A stretch of DNA of 11,507 nt from CAZFHZ01 sp964519015 (GCA_964519015.1 CAZFHZ010000103.1:1-11507), one strand, 5' to 3'; counted from the stretch's first letter, positions 4,102-11,507 are shown. The notes: generated by a model from the letters alone, not told the origin. Made by a program: numbers and translations.

Positions 4102-6867
4102 ATGCTGCGCTATCCCACCGCCGCCCTGGCCACCCTGCTGCTGGCCGTCGTCGTGCTGCTACCGACCCGGGCCGCCGCCCAGCCCGGAGTCCCGACCCCC
4201 GAGTCGGTCCTCGGTTTCAAGCCGGGCGCCGACTTCCACCTGGCGGACTACGACCAGATGCTCGACTACTTCCGCCGGCTTGATGCCGCCAGCGACCGCC
4301 TCCAGGTCGTGGAGGTCGGCCGGAGTACCCATGGACTGCCCATGGTGGTGCTGCTCATATCCTCCCCGGAGAACCTGCGGAACCTCGAACACTACCGGGA
4401 GATATCGCAGCGGCTGGCCCATCCCGATGGATTGAGTGATGAGGAGGCCCGCCGGCTGGCCACCGAGGGGAAGGCAATCGTCCATGTGGACGGCGGCATG
4501 CACTCCTCGGAAGTGGCCGGAGCGCAGCACACCCTTCAGCTCGCCTACGACCTGGTGGCCACCGATGACGACCCGGAATACCGGGCCATCCGGGAGAACG
4601 TCATCGTCATGCTCTGGCCCACCCTCAACCCGGACGGCCAGAACTGGATCCCCCGCTGGTACGCCCAGAACCTGGGCACCGAGTTCGAGACCAGCGGGAT
4701 GCCCTGGCTCTACCAGGAGTACATCGGGCACGACAACAACCGGGACGGCTACATGCTCTCGGTCCCTGAGTCGCGTTATGTGACCCACACCATCCGGGAG
4801 TGGGAGCCGCAGCTGCTCTACAACCATCACCAGACCGCGCCTTTCCCGACCCGGATATGGATCCCCCCCTTCGCCGAGCCGGTCTCCCCCTACGTGCACC
4901 CGCTGATGTGGCGCACGGTCAATCTGATGGGGATGGCCATGGCCTCCTCGCTGGAGGAACGCGGACAGGAGGGGGCCACCCACATGGGGACGGGGTTCGA
5001 CAACTGGTATCCGGGCTTCATGGACCACGCCCATAACTTCCACAACACCGCCTCCTTCCTGACCGAGACGGGGCTCTTCGCCTACGCCACACCACGTTTC
5101 TACACCCTGCGCGACTTCCCGGCGGGGAGCCAGGACCTGCGTCCGCAATCGCTCTACTCCAGCCCCTGGAAGGGGGGATGGTGGCGGCTGGGGGACGCGG
5201 TGGCCTACATGCACACCGCCTCCTTCTCGGTCATCGACTTCGCCGCCAAGTACAAGTGGGACGTGCTCTACAACCGCTACCAGGCGGGGCGGGACGTGAT
5301 CGCCCAGTACACCACTGACCCACCCTACGCCTACTTCATCCCGCAGCAGCAGCGCGACCCGGTGGCCCCGGTGGAACTGCTGCGCCGGCTGGCCTTCAAC
5401 GGTATCGAGGTCTCCCGGCTCGAGCGCCCGGTCACCGTGAACGGCGTCATCCATCCGGCCGGGACCTGGGTGATCCCGATGCAGCAGCCCTTCGCAAACT
5501 TTGTGCGCCAGCTCTTCTCGGTGCAGGAGTACCCCGACCTGCGGGAGTATCCCGAAGGACCCCCCGACCAGCCCTACGACGTCTCGGGCTGGACGCTCCC
5601 CTACCAGTTCGACATCAAGGTCTACGCGGCCTACGAACCACTCGACGAGGGAATCACGGCTGTCCTGACCCCGGTGCGTGGTCAGCCCGTCGACTGGCGG
5701 GCAGCGCAGGCGGTCGGGGCCCGGTTCGATTCCCCCCCCGATGTGGGCTACGACATCGATCCGGTGGCCGCCGGCATCGTGCCGCTCCCGGGGGCGGCCC
5801 GGGGCTCCGGACCGGCCCTCCTCCTCGACCCCGCCCAGAACAACGTCTTCCGGGCTCTCAACGAAGCCTGGCAGGCGGGGGGGACGGTCCGCTTCCAGAC
5901 CGCTTCCGGCACTCGTGGGGCCCGCTATGCGGTGAGCGGAGTGACCGAGAACATCATGCGCGGGTGGGTGAGCGACCTGGCCTTGCAGGCCGAGCGTGGA
6001 CCGGTCCAGGGGACCGAGCTGCGCCGGCCAAGGATCGGTGTTTTCGAACCTTGGGGGGGGAACATCGATGTGGGCTGGACCCGGCTGCTGCTCGATGAGT
6101 ACGGCTTCGAGTATGTCACGATGCGCAACGCCGATGTGCTGGCGGGCGACCTGAAGGGGCGGTTCGACGTCATCCTGCTGGCCGACCTGAGCACCCGCAG
6201 CATCCTCCAGGGCCAGCAGGCCGGCACCGTACCGGCCCGCTACGCCGGCGGTATCGGAGAAGCAGGGGTGCGCGAACTCGACCGCTTCGTGCGGCGGGGG
6301 GGGACCCTGGTCTGCCTGAATGGAGCGAGCCGCTTCGCCATGCAGGCGTTCGAGCTGCCGGTGACCGACGTCACCCAGGGTCTGCGCGCCCAGGACTTCT
6401 TCGTAGCCGGCTCGATCCTGTCCGTCGAAGCGGATGTGAGCCATCCCGTGATGTCCGGTATGCCCGCCGATGCCATGCTGATGGTCCACCGCAGCCCGGT
6501 CTTCTCGGTCGGAGAGGGCTTCGAAGGGCGGGCACTGGCCAAGTACCAGGAGGCCGGCTCCCCGCTGATGTCCGGCTACCTGCTGGGGCCGGAGAGGATG
6601 AACGGGTATGCGGCCGGGCTGGATACCAGGCACGGTGAGGGCCACGTGATCCTGCTGGGCTGCCGGCCGCAGTGGCGGGGCCAGCCCTTCGGCGAGTTCC
6701 GTATCCTCTTCAATGCCCTTCTCTACCAGGGGGAGGTGGCGGCCGCGACCCCGGCCGGCGGGGACTTCTGGAAGCCGCCGGCGAAGCCCGAAGGGGGGCA
6801 GGAACCAACCCGGCCGGCGGTTCCGCCGGGCACGGGCAGCGGGATGCGCCGCCCCCCGCCGCGCTGA
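4102..6867 (+). CDS. Exported M14-family zinc carboxypeptidase with C-terminal amidotransferase-like domain
   Basis: A 921-residue protein; ATG at 4102 follows AAGGGGA (4090-4096) and opens a signal peptide (hydrophobic residues 8-20, cleavage near RAAAQ). Residues about 45-390 are the M14 peptidase domain: zinc ligands H134 and E137 in GGMHSSEVAG, the LNPDGQ strand end at 175-180, the HDNNRDGY loop (N213, R214), third zinc ligand H243 in YNHHQTAPFP, and catalytic glutamate E322 in FLTETGLFAY. This set matches the large exported M14 group common in Acidobacteriota and Bacteroidota. About residues 400-640 are a beta-rich linker region without a recognised motif. From about 643 a Rossmann-like, class I amidotransferase-like domain starts (RIGVFEPWGGNIDVGW, later RRGGTLVCLNG). 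The last 30 residues are Pro/Gly-rich and probably disordered. It likely trims peptides in the periplasm; no substrate is evident. Confidence 0.92.
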   Translation: MLRYPTAALATLLLAVVVLLPTRAAAQPGVPTPESVLGFKPGADFHLADYDQMLDYFRRLDAASDRLQVVEVGRSTHGLPMVVLLISSPENLRNLEHYREISQRLAHPDGLSDEEARRLATEGKAIVHVDGGMHSSEVAGAQHTLQLAYDLVATDDDPEYRAIRENVIVMLWPTLNPDGQNWIPRWYAQNLGTEFETSGMPWLYQEYIGHDNNRDGYMLSVPESRYVTHTIREWEPQLLYNHHQTAPFPTRIWIPPFAEPVSPYVHPLMWRTVNLMGMAMASSLEERGQEGATHMGTGFDNWYPGFMDHAHNFHNTASFLTETGLFAYATPRFYTLRDFPAGSQDLRPQSLYSSPWKGGWWRLGDAVAYMHTASFSVIDFAAKYKWDVLYNRYQAGRDVIAQYTTDPPYAYFIPQQQRDPVAPVELLRRLAFNGIEVSRLERPVTVNGVIHPAGTWVIPMQQPFANFVRQLFSVQEYPDLREYPEGPPDQPYDVSGWTLPYQFDIKVYAAYEPLDEGITAVLTPVRGQPVDWRAAQAVGARFDSPPDVGYDIDPVAAGIVPLPGAARGSGPALLLDPAQNNVFRALNEAWQAGGTVRFQTASGTRGARYAVSGVTENIMRGWVSDLALQAERGPVQGTELRRPRIGVFEPWGGNIDVGWTRLLLDEYGFEYVTMRNADVLAGDLKGRFDVILLADLSTRSILQGQQAGTVPARYAGGIGEAGVRELDRFVRRGGTLVCLNGASRFAMQAFELPVTDVTQGLRAQDFFVAGSILSVEADVSHPVMSGMPADAMLMVHRSPVFSVGEGFEGRALAKYQEAGSPLMSGYLLGPERMNGYAAGLDTRHGEGHVILLGCRPQWRGQPFGEFRILFNALLYQGEVAAATPAGGDFWKPPAKPEGGQEPTRPAVPPGTGSGMRRPPPR

Positions 6868-6876
6868 GTGGGGGGC
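6851..6876 (+). terminator. GC-only hairpin over the M14 stop codon; weak terminator candidate
   Basis: GCCCCCC (6851-6857) pairs with GGGGGGC (6870-6876), with the stop codon inside the loop. Two more pairs (G-U, C-G) can close the stem to about 9 bp. No T-run follows. It may mark the end of the M14 transcript before the next operon's promoter, but GC-rich coding sequence gives such stems easily. Confidence 0.25.
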
Positions 6877-6920
6877 CGGAGCCGGTCCGACCGGGGATCC
6901 GCCGGGAGGGGGGGTTCAGT

Positions 6921-6949
6921 TTCCCCTATGTCCCGGCGGCCCTTATATT
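6921..6949 (+). promoter_or_regulatory. Candidate promoter for the HIT-prfB-lysS operon
   Basis: TATATT at 6944-6949 is an isolated AT-rich block inside an otherwise very GC-rich 127-bp gap and matches the -10 consensus at five of six positions. The -35 at 17 bases would be TTCCCC (6921-6926), a poor match. It also reads TATATTTG, which resembles the TAnnTTTG -7 element known from Bacteroidota. The HIT gene starts 45 bases downstream. Confidence 0.4.
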
Positions 6950-6994
6950 TGTTGATTCCAGGAAGGTTGTTTTGTCACCTGCCGGGGTGAGTCG

Positions 6995-7525
6995 ATGAGC
7001 CAGACCGGAGAGCGGCCGCCGGGTCCCGATCGTATCTGGGCCCCCTGGCGGATCGCCTACTTCACCGAGCCGCAGCCCGAGGGATGCATCTTCTGCCTGC
7101 TGCCCGCCGCGGGCGGGCCGCCGGACCAGGAATCGCTCATCCTGGCCCGGTTCGAGCGCGTCTATGTGATCATGAACAAGTACCCGTACAACAACGGGCA
7201 CCTGATGGTGGTCCCCTATCAGCACGCCGGACGGTTGGAGGAGCTCGATCCGCCCACGCTCGGTGAACTGCTGGCGGTCGGCGGGATCTGCACCCAGGTC
7301 CAGGCGGAGGCCCTGGGCGCCCAGGGTTTCAACCTGGGCTTCAACCTGGGCCGGGCGGCCGGGGCAGGCATCACCGACCACCTGCACCTGCACGTGGTCC
7401 CCCGCTGGAACGGGGATACGAACTTCATGCCCGTGCTGGGTGACACCAAGGTGCTCTCCGAAGCGCTGGAGGCCACCTGGGAACGTCTGAAGACGGTGTT
7501 CGACCGCAGGAAGGATGGAAGCTGA
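6995..7525 (+). CDS. HIT-domain nucleotide hydrolase/phosphorylase (Ap4A-type)
   Basis: A 176-residue histidine-triad protein. The signature HLHLHVVPRW gives H129, H131 and H133, the nucleotide alpha-phosphate-binding and catalytic motif. NKYPYNNGHLMVVPYQH (61-77) is the usual strand-loop that binds the nucleoside. The N-terminus RIWAPWRIAYF (13-23) followed by CIFC (31-34) is typical of the branch that includes mycobacterial Ap4A phosphorylase Rv2613c, in which a CxxC can take part in zinc binding. It is therefore likely to act on dinucleoside polyphosphates such as Ap4A or on adenylylated compounds, in the cytosol. ATG at 6995 follows GGGGTGAG and gives the conserved N-terminus. The prfB start lies 2 bases after its TGA, so the two genes form one transcript. 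Confidence 0.9.
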   Translation: MSQTGERPPGPDRIWAPWRIAYFTEPQPEGCIFCLLPAAGGPPDQESLILARFERVYVIMNKYPYNNGHLMVVPYQHAGRLEELDPPTLGELLAVGGICTQVQAEALGAQGFNLGFNLGRAAGAGITDHLHLHVVPRWNGDTNFMPVLGDTKVLSEALEATWERLKTVFDRRKDGS

Positions 7526-7527
7526 CC

Positions 7528-8683
7528 ATGCCCACCGTACCGACCGACCAGCTCCAGGAACTGCGCGCCCGCGTGGATGAACTCGGGAGGTTCCTTTGAG
7601 GTGACCGCCCGGGAAGAGCGGATGCGGGAACTGGAGGAGATGATGGCCGGAGCCGGGTTCTGGAACGACCGGGAATCCGCCCAGAAGGTCATCACCGAGG
7701 TCAAGACCGTCAAAGCCCAGATCGAACCGTGGCAGCGTTCCCACCGGCACCTGCAGGAGATGGAAGCGATCGCCGAGCTGCTCGGCGAAGACTCCGATCC
7801 CGGCCTGGAGCAGGAGCTGGAGGAGGGGATGCACCGTATGGTCCGGGAGCTGGAGCGGCTCGAGCTGACCAGCCTGCTCTCCGAGCCGGAGGACCGGATG
7901 GGAGCGATCGTGACCATCCATCCCGGGGCCGGCGGGACCGAATCGCAGGACTGGGCCGAGATGCTCTTCCGCATGTACACCCACTGGCTCGATCAGTCGG
8001 ATTACCGCTACTCGGTGCTCGACTACCAACCCGGTGAGGAAGCCGGGATCAAGGACGCCACGCTCGAAGTGGAGGGAGCCTACGCCTACGGTTACCTGAA
8101 GGCCGAGTCGGGTGTGCACCGGCTGGTCCGCATCAGCCCCTACGACGCCCAGAGCCGCCGCCACACCTCCTTCGTGAGCGTCTTCGTGACCCCGGCGGTG
8201 GACGACGAGATCGAGGTGGAGGTTGATGAGGGGGACCTGCGGATCGACACCTACCGGGCGAGCGGGGCCGGGGGCCAGCACGTCAACAAGACCTCGAGTG
8301 CGGTCCGGATCACCCACCTGCCGAGCGGTATCGTGGCCCAGTCGCAGGCCGAACGTTCCCAGCACCGGAACCGGGATATGGCCATGCGCATCCTCCGCTC
8401 CCGGCTCTACCAACTCGAGCTGGAGAAGCGCCGCGAGGCGCAGGCAGTGCTCAACAAGACCAAGAAGAAGATCGAATGGGGGAGCCAGATCCGCTCCTAC
8501 GTGCTCCACCCTTACAACATGGTCAAGGACCATCGGACCGAGGTCGAGACCTCGAACACCCAGGCGGTGCTGGACGGCGATATCGACCTCTTCATCGACG
8601 GTTTCCTGACCTGGACGAAGGTGGAGGGTGCCGGACCCCGCCCGAAGGGGGGCGCGAACGGGGCAGGGGATGCCGGGAAGTAG
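7528..8683 (+). CDS. prfB: Peptide chain release factor 2, made by +1 programmed frameshift
   Basis: RF2 releases nascent protein at UGA and UAA. ATG at 7528 opens a 23-codon leader frame ending in CTT TGA (7594-7599); the main frame resumes one base on at GAG 7598 and runs to TAG 8681-8683, giving 384 residues in all. The joined product reads LGRFL-EVTAREERMRELEEMM, which matches the family N-terminal helices; reading the two frames separately would lose the true start. The GGQ motif that triggers hydrolysis is at 248-250 (SGAGGQHVNKT), almost the position in E. coli RF2. The stop-reading tripeptide is S203-P204-Y205 instead of the usual SPF. The protein ends in a Gly/Ala/Lys-rich extension of about 20 residues absent from E. 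coli RF2. It lies 2 bases after the HIT gene and its end overlaps the phosphatase start by 14 bases. Confidence 0.97.
7585..7600 (+). promoter_or_regulatory. prfB +1 frameshift signal (internal SD, slippery CTT, in-frame TGA)
   Basis: GGGAGG (7585-7590) acts as an internal Shine-Dalgarno, then TTC, slippery CTT (7594-7596), the UGA stop (7597-7599) and G. The spacing of the SD to CTT is 3 bases, as in the E. coli AGGGGG-TAT-CTT-TGA-C site. Low RF2 lets ribosomes slip +1 and make more RF2; high RF2 terminates at the UGA, an autoregulatory loop. The base after UGA here is G rather than C. Confidence 0.95.
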
Positions 8684-9368
8684 CCGGTCTCCCCGGGCGC
8701 AGGGAAGGATCGAACGGGTCTGGCTGGTCCGCCACGGTCAGGTGGAGGAGAACCTCCGGGACCCGGCCGAGTCCGTCACCGGCGCCGAGTACGATCGGAT
8801 GATCGTGGCCTCGGAGGACTCACCGCTGACGCCGGTCGGGCGCCGGCAGATCGAGGGGCTGGTCCCCCTCTTCCGGGACCGGCCGCTCCCGGCGATCCAT
8901 TCCAGTCCGTTGCCCCGGGCCCGGGAGAGTGCTGAGATCATGGCCCGGACCCTGGGACTGGAGGTCGTCGTGATGGAGGGATTCCGGGAGCTGGTCCCGG
9001 TCCCGACCGGGGTGCGGCACGGGCGGCCGAGGCCGATCCGACATTGGTTTCTAAGGAGCATGGTCCGGCAGTTCCTTCTCCCCTGGCTGAAGCGGGGGGA
9101 ATCGGTCTGGCGGGCCCGTCGCCGGATCCGCCGGGCCTGGAAGGAAATGCTGGCCTGGTCGGCGAATGAGGGAAGGAAGGACGGGGTGGGGGAACGGCTG
9201 GTGGTCGCCCATCAGGGGACCGTGCTGCTGCTGGTCTCCGTGCTCCGGCGGGATCCAGCCTGGCGGGTCGTGCGGCGGAGCACCGAGAACGCCGGGATCA
9301 CCGAGATCGTGCGGACGGACGGGAGCGACGAGGGGATGGAAACCGGAAAGGCGACCGCCAGTGACTGA
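8670..9368 (+). CDS. Histidine phosphatase superfamily protein (phosphoglycerate mutase-like)
   Basis: A 232-residue protein from ATG 8670, which overlaps the end of prfB by 14 bases; the fold begins about 12 residues in, at IERVWLVRHGQ. An in-frame GTG at 8628 would add 14 residues with no motif. The RHG signature places the phospho-accepting histidine at H22 (R21-H22-G23). SSPLPRARESAE (78-89) supplies the second phosphate-binding arginine (R83). E107 (GFRELVP) is the likely acid. H181 in VVAHQGTV is the second catalytic histidine, with AHQG instead of the more usual AHGG. The family covers phosphoglycerate mutase, SixA, CobC and broad phosphatases, and the exact substrate is not readable. 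The insert around 121-160 is basic and Trp/Arg-rich. The stop overlaps the lysS GTG start by 8 bases. Confidence 0.87.
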   Translation: MPGSSRSPRAQGRIERVWLVRHGQVEENLRDPAESVTGAEYDRMIVASEDSPLTPVGRRQIEGLVPLFRDRPLPAIHSSPLPRARESAEIMARTLGLEVVVMEGFRELVPVPTGVRHGRPRPIRHWFLRSMVRQFLLPWLKRGESVWRARRRIRRAWKEMLAWSANEGRKDGVGERLVVAHQGTVLLLVSVLRRDPAWRVVRRSTENAGITEIVRTDGSDEGMETGKATASD

Positions 9369-10956
9369 CCAGATCCACGCTCCGGGACCCGGGGAGGAGC
9401 CGGGGAGCGACGCCTATATCGCCGTGCGGCGCCGGCACCTGGCCGAGTTGCGCGCCGCCGGGGTCGAACCTTTCACCTACCGTTATGAGCCGACCCACCG
9501 GGTGAGCGAACTGGCGGTCGGCTGGGAGGGACTCTGCCGCCCCCAGGACGCGGAAGAGGAACAGCCGCTGGTGCGTATCGCCGGTCGGCTCATGGCCGTG
9601 CGCTCGCACGGTAAGACCACCTTCGCCGATCTGCTCGATGCCACCGGCCGGATCCAGGTCTATCTGCGGAAAGCCGACCTGGGTGAGGAGACCTTCCGCG
9701 TCTTCGAACTGCTCGATCTCGGGGATTGGGTCGGGGTCGAGGGCACCCTGATGGTCACCCGCATGGGGGAACGTACGGTCAAGGCGCGCACCCTCCAGGT
9801 GCTGGCCAAGGCGGTCCGGCCCATCCCCACTCCCAAGACGGTGGTGGATCAAGAGAGCGGCGAGGAACGCACCTTCTACGCCTTCGCCGACAAGGAACTG
9901 CGCTACCGGCGGCGCTATGTCGACCTGTTCACCAATCCGGAGACCCGTGAGGTCTTCCGGGTGCGGGCCCGGCTGGTGACCGAGCTGCGACAGCTGCTCG
10001 ACGGTCGCGGTTTCCTGGAGGTGGAAACGCCGGTCCTGCAAGCCCTGCACGGGGGGGCCTCCGCCCGCCCGTTCATCACCCACCACAACACGCTCGACGT
10101 CGACCTCTACCTGCGTATCGCTCTGGAGCTCTACCACAAGCGGCTCATCGTAGGGGGGCTGGAGCGGGTCTACGAGATCGGCCGGATTTTCCGGAACGAG
10201 GGGATCGACCGCCGGCACAATCCCGAGTTCACCATGCTGGAGCTCTACCAGGCCTACGCCGACTACAACGACATCATGGACCTGGTCGAGGATATCTTCC
10301 GCCACTGGTGCGGAACCGTGCTGGAGGGACGTTCCCGGGTGGTTTTCGACGGGGTAGAGATCGACCTGGCGCCCCCCTTCCCGCGCCGCCCCTTCCTGGA
10401 ACTGCTGAAGGAGCACAGCGGCCTCGACGGGAAGACTCTGAGCGAAGGTGAGCTGCTCGATGCGCTGGCCCGGGCGGGGGCGGAGACGAGCGCCAAGATC
10501 GGCCGCGGAGCGCTCCTCGATGAAGCGTTCGGGCATTTCGTCGAATCCCGGCTCATCCAGCCGGTCTTCGTGACCGACTATCCGGTGGAACTCTCCCCCC
10601 TGGCCAAGCGTCACCGGAGTGAACCCGGGCTGACCGAACGTTTCGAACTCTATGTCGCCGGCATGGAGTTCGCAAACGCCTTCAGCGAGCTGAACGACCC
10701 GGACGATCAGCGCGGGCGGTTCCTGGCCCAGTTGCAGCTCCTGGAACTGGGGGATGAGGAAGCCCAGCGGCTGGACGAGGACTTTCTGCTGGCCCTGGAG
10801 TACGGCATGCCCCCGACCGGGGGACTCGGCATCGGGATCGACCGGGTGGCCATGCTCTTCACCGACCAGCAGTCGGTCCGCGACGTGATCCTCTTCCCGA
10901 CCCTGCGTCCCGGGCCGTCGACCGGCGGGCAGGACACCGGAGACTCGGGACACTAG
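9361..10956 (+). CDS. lysS: Lysyl-tRNA synthetase, class II
   Basis: A 531-residue cytosolic enzyme that joins lysine to tRNA-Lys. GTG at 9361 is the start: GGAAAGG (9345-9351) lies 9 bases upstream, and it overlaps the previous stop (9366-9368). Residues about 70-150 are the OB-fold anticodon-binding domain (VRIAGRLMAVRSHGKTTFAD). The catalytic core begins at about 176. Motif 1 lies at 201-224 (RARLVTELRQLLDGRGFLEV). GGASARPFITHHNTLDVDLY at 231-250 is a lysine-enzyme signature. Motif 2 is at 268-296 (ERVYEIGRIFRNEG, RHNPEFTMLELY). Motif 3 is at 490-515 (GIGIDRVAMLF, then SVRDVILFPTLRP). Length and motif order are normal. LysRS is also the main bacterial Ap4A-forming synthetase, which fits the HIT-domain gene upstream. 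The LolC/E-type gene starts 13 bases after its stop. Confidence 0.97.
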   Translation: MTDQIHAPGPGEEPGSDAYIAVRRRHLAELRAAGVEPFTYRYEPTHRVSELAVGWEGLCRPQDAEEEQPLVRIAGRLMAVRSHGKTTFADLLDATGRIQVYLRKADLGEETFRVFELLDLGDWVGVEGTLMVTRMGERTVKARTLQVLAKAVRPIPTPKTVVDQESGEERTFYAFADKELRYRRRYVDLFTNPETREVFRVRARLVTELRQLLDGRGFLEVETPVLQALHGGASARPFITHHNTLDVDLYLRIALELYHKRLIVGGLERVYEIGRIFRNEGIDRRHNPEFTMLELYQAYADYNDIMDLVEDIFRHWCGTVLEGRSRVVFDGVEIDLAPPFPRRPFLELLKEHSGLDGKTLSEGELLDALARAGAETSAKIGRGALLDEAFGHFVESRLIQPVFVTDYPVELSPLAKRHRSEPGLTERFELYVAGMEFANAFSELNDPDDQRGRFLAQLQLLELGDEEAQRLDEDFLLALEYGMPPTGGLGIGIDRVAMLFTDQQSVRDVILFPTLRPGPSTGGQDTGDSGH

Positions 10957-10969
10957 AGAGCGGGACCGC

Positions 10970-11507
10970 TTGCGCTACGAGACCTTTATCGCCCTCCGGT
11001 ACCTGCGCAGCCGCCGGCGTACCCGGTTCATCTCCATCATCGGCTGGTTCTCGATCGGGGGGGTAGCCATCGGGGTGGCCGCCCTGGCCATCGTGCTCTC
11101 GGTGATGAACGGGCTGGAGACCGAGGTCCGCGAGAAGATCCTCGACATGGATGCGCACATCAAGGTGACCACCTTCCACGAGCACCGGATCGCCGGGGAC
11201 CGCTGGCGGGCGATCATGGACACGCTGCGCACCGTCCCCGGGGTGGTCGGGGTAACCCCGTATGTGGAGACCCAGGGGATGGTCAAGGGGCCGCAGGCCC
11301 AGACCACGGCGGTCATCCGGGGGATCGACCCCGAGACGGCCGGCCAGGTCTACACCGTGAGCAGCATCCTGGTGGAAGGAACCCTCGATCTCTCGGTGGC
11401 CACGGTCCCGCCCGGGATCCCCGAGTACGGCATGGTGGTCGGGATCGACCTGACCCGGAACGCGCTCGGAGGGGTCGGGGGGGGGGGGTACGTGGCCGTG
11501 CTCCCGG
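10970..11507 (+). CDS. LolC/LolE-type lipoprotein-releasing permease, N-terminal part
   Basis: An open frame from TTG 10970 to the window edge, 179 residues, cut off at the 3' end. The start RYETFIALRYLRSRRRTRFISIIGWFSIGGVAIGVAAL is the standard opening of LolC/LolE: a short amphipathic cytoplasmic end, then TM1 at about 20-46 ending AIVLSVMNGLE. The periplasmic domain follows (MDAHIKVTTF, GVVGVTPYVE, AVIRGIDPETA). These permeases, with ATPase LolD, extract lipoproteins from the inner membrane for outer-membrane delivery. TTG is chosen because no ATG or GTG gives the conserved N-terminus; a weak GAGAG (10956-10960) stands before it. An lysS-lolC/E neighbourhood occurs in other Gram-negative groups. 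A 12-G run encodes four glycines near the end of the visible part. Confidence 0.9.
   Translation, partial: MRYETFIALRYLRSRRRTRFISIIGWFSIGGVAIGVAALAIVLSVMNGLETEVREKILDMDAHIKVTTFHEHRIAGDRWRAIMDTLRTVPGVVGVTPYVETQGMVKGPQAQTTAVIRGIDPETAGQVYTVSSILVEGTLDLSVATVPPGIPEYGMVVGIDLTRNALGGVGGGGYVAVLP

Noticed and set aside
4159..6645. 828-codon open frame antisense to the M14 peptidase gene
   Set aside because: It mirrors the GC-rich third-position bias of the sense gene, has no ribosome site, no recognisable domain and a low-complexity His/Gly/Val-rich translation; the sense strand has a full catalytic motif set.
6954..6962. TTCCAGGAA palindrome in front of the HIT gene as an operator
   Set aside because: A 4-bp arm palindrome is too short and has no second copy nearby.
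7577..7597. prfB starting at an internal site without frameshift
   Set aside because: A start within the +1 frame at 7577 overlaps the slippery signal and gives residues (MNSGGSF) unrelated to RF2; the frameshifted ATG 7528 product matches the family.
6926..8533. 535-codon frame antisense to the HIT and prfB genes
   Set aside because: It crosses two well-supported genes and their junction, and the translation shows only GC-driven His/Gly/Leu-rich sequence.
9298..10953. 551-codon frame antisense to lysS
   Set aside because: Shadow of the lysS codon bias; no motif, and the sense strand is an unmistakable LysRS.

Overview
The window is GC-rich bacterial chromosome, dense in genes, with Gly often encoded by GGG. 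The gene content points to a Gram-negative, secretory, soil- or sediment-type lineage such as Gemmatimonadota, Acidobacteriota or a related phylum. The clues are a MacB/ADOP-like permease tail, a LolC/E-type permease, IRBP-like S41 peptidases, an exported C1B peptidase and a large exported M14 peptidase with a C-terminal amidotransferase-like domain. The phylum is inferred from gene content only and was not tested by any search.

Left part (1-1665, + strand): the last 64 residues of an FtsX/MacB-type ABC permease, a 71-residue four-cysteine mini-protein, and an exported S41 peptidase, closely spaced and probably co-transcribed. Just after the S41 stop lies a second, truncated copy of the last 16 codons (stop included) of the four-cysteine gene, so S41 sits between two direct repeats.

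Centre (1666-4080): a small two-helix membrane protein of unknown function (+) converges on a CPBP-family intramembrane protease (-). Both are visibly less GC-rich than their surroundings and look like an inserted patch. The CPBP gene starts right after the stop of an exported papain-fold (C1B, bleomycin-hydrolase-like) peptidase, also on the - strand. That peptidase is divergent from a 921-residue exported M14 metallopeptidase (4102-6867, +), which has a good sigma70-type promoter in the divergent gap. Four peptidase families lie within about 6.4 kb, three of them with signal peptides and one membrane-embedded.

Right part (6995-11507, + strand): a tight housekeeping operon of a HIT-domain nucleotide hydrolase/phosphorylase, prfB (release factor 2, with a textbook +1 programmed frameshift), a histidine-phosphatase-superfamily protein, lysS (class II lysyl-tRNA synthetase) and the start of a LolC/LolE-type lipoprotein-export permease that runs off the window. 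Genes overlap or are separated by 2-13 bases. The LysRS/HIT pairing fits an Ap4A make-and-break module, which is inference. No tRNA, rRNA, CRISPR array, transposase or phage gene was seen. The largest gene-free gap is 1457-1665, and it holds the gene remnant, a strong hairpin and a weak candidate promoter.
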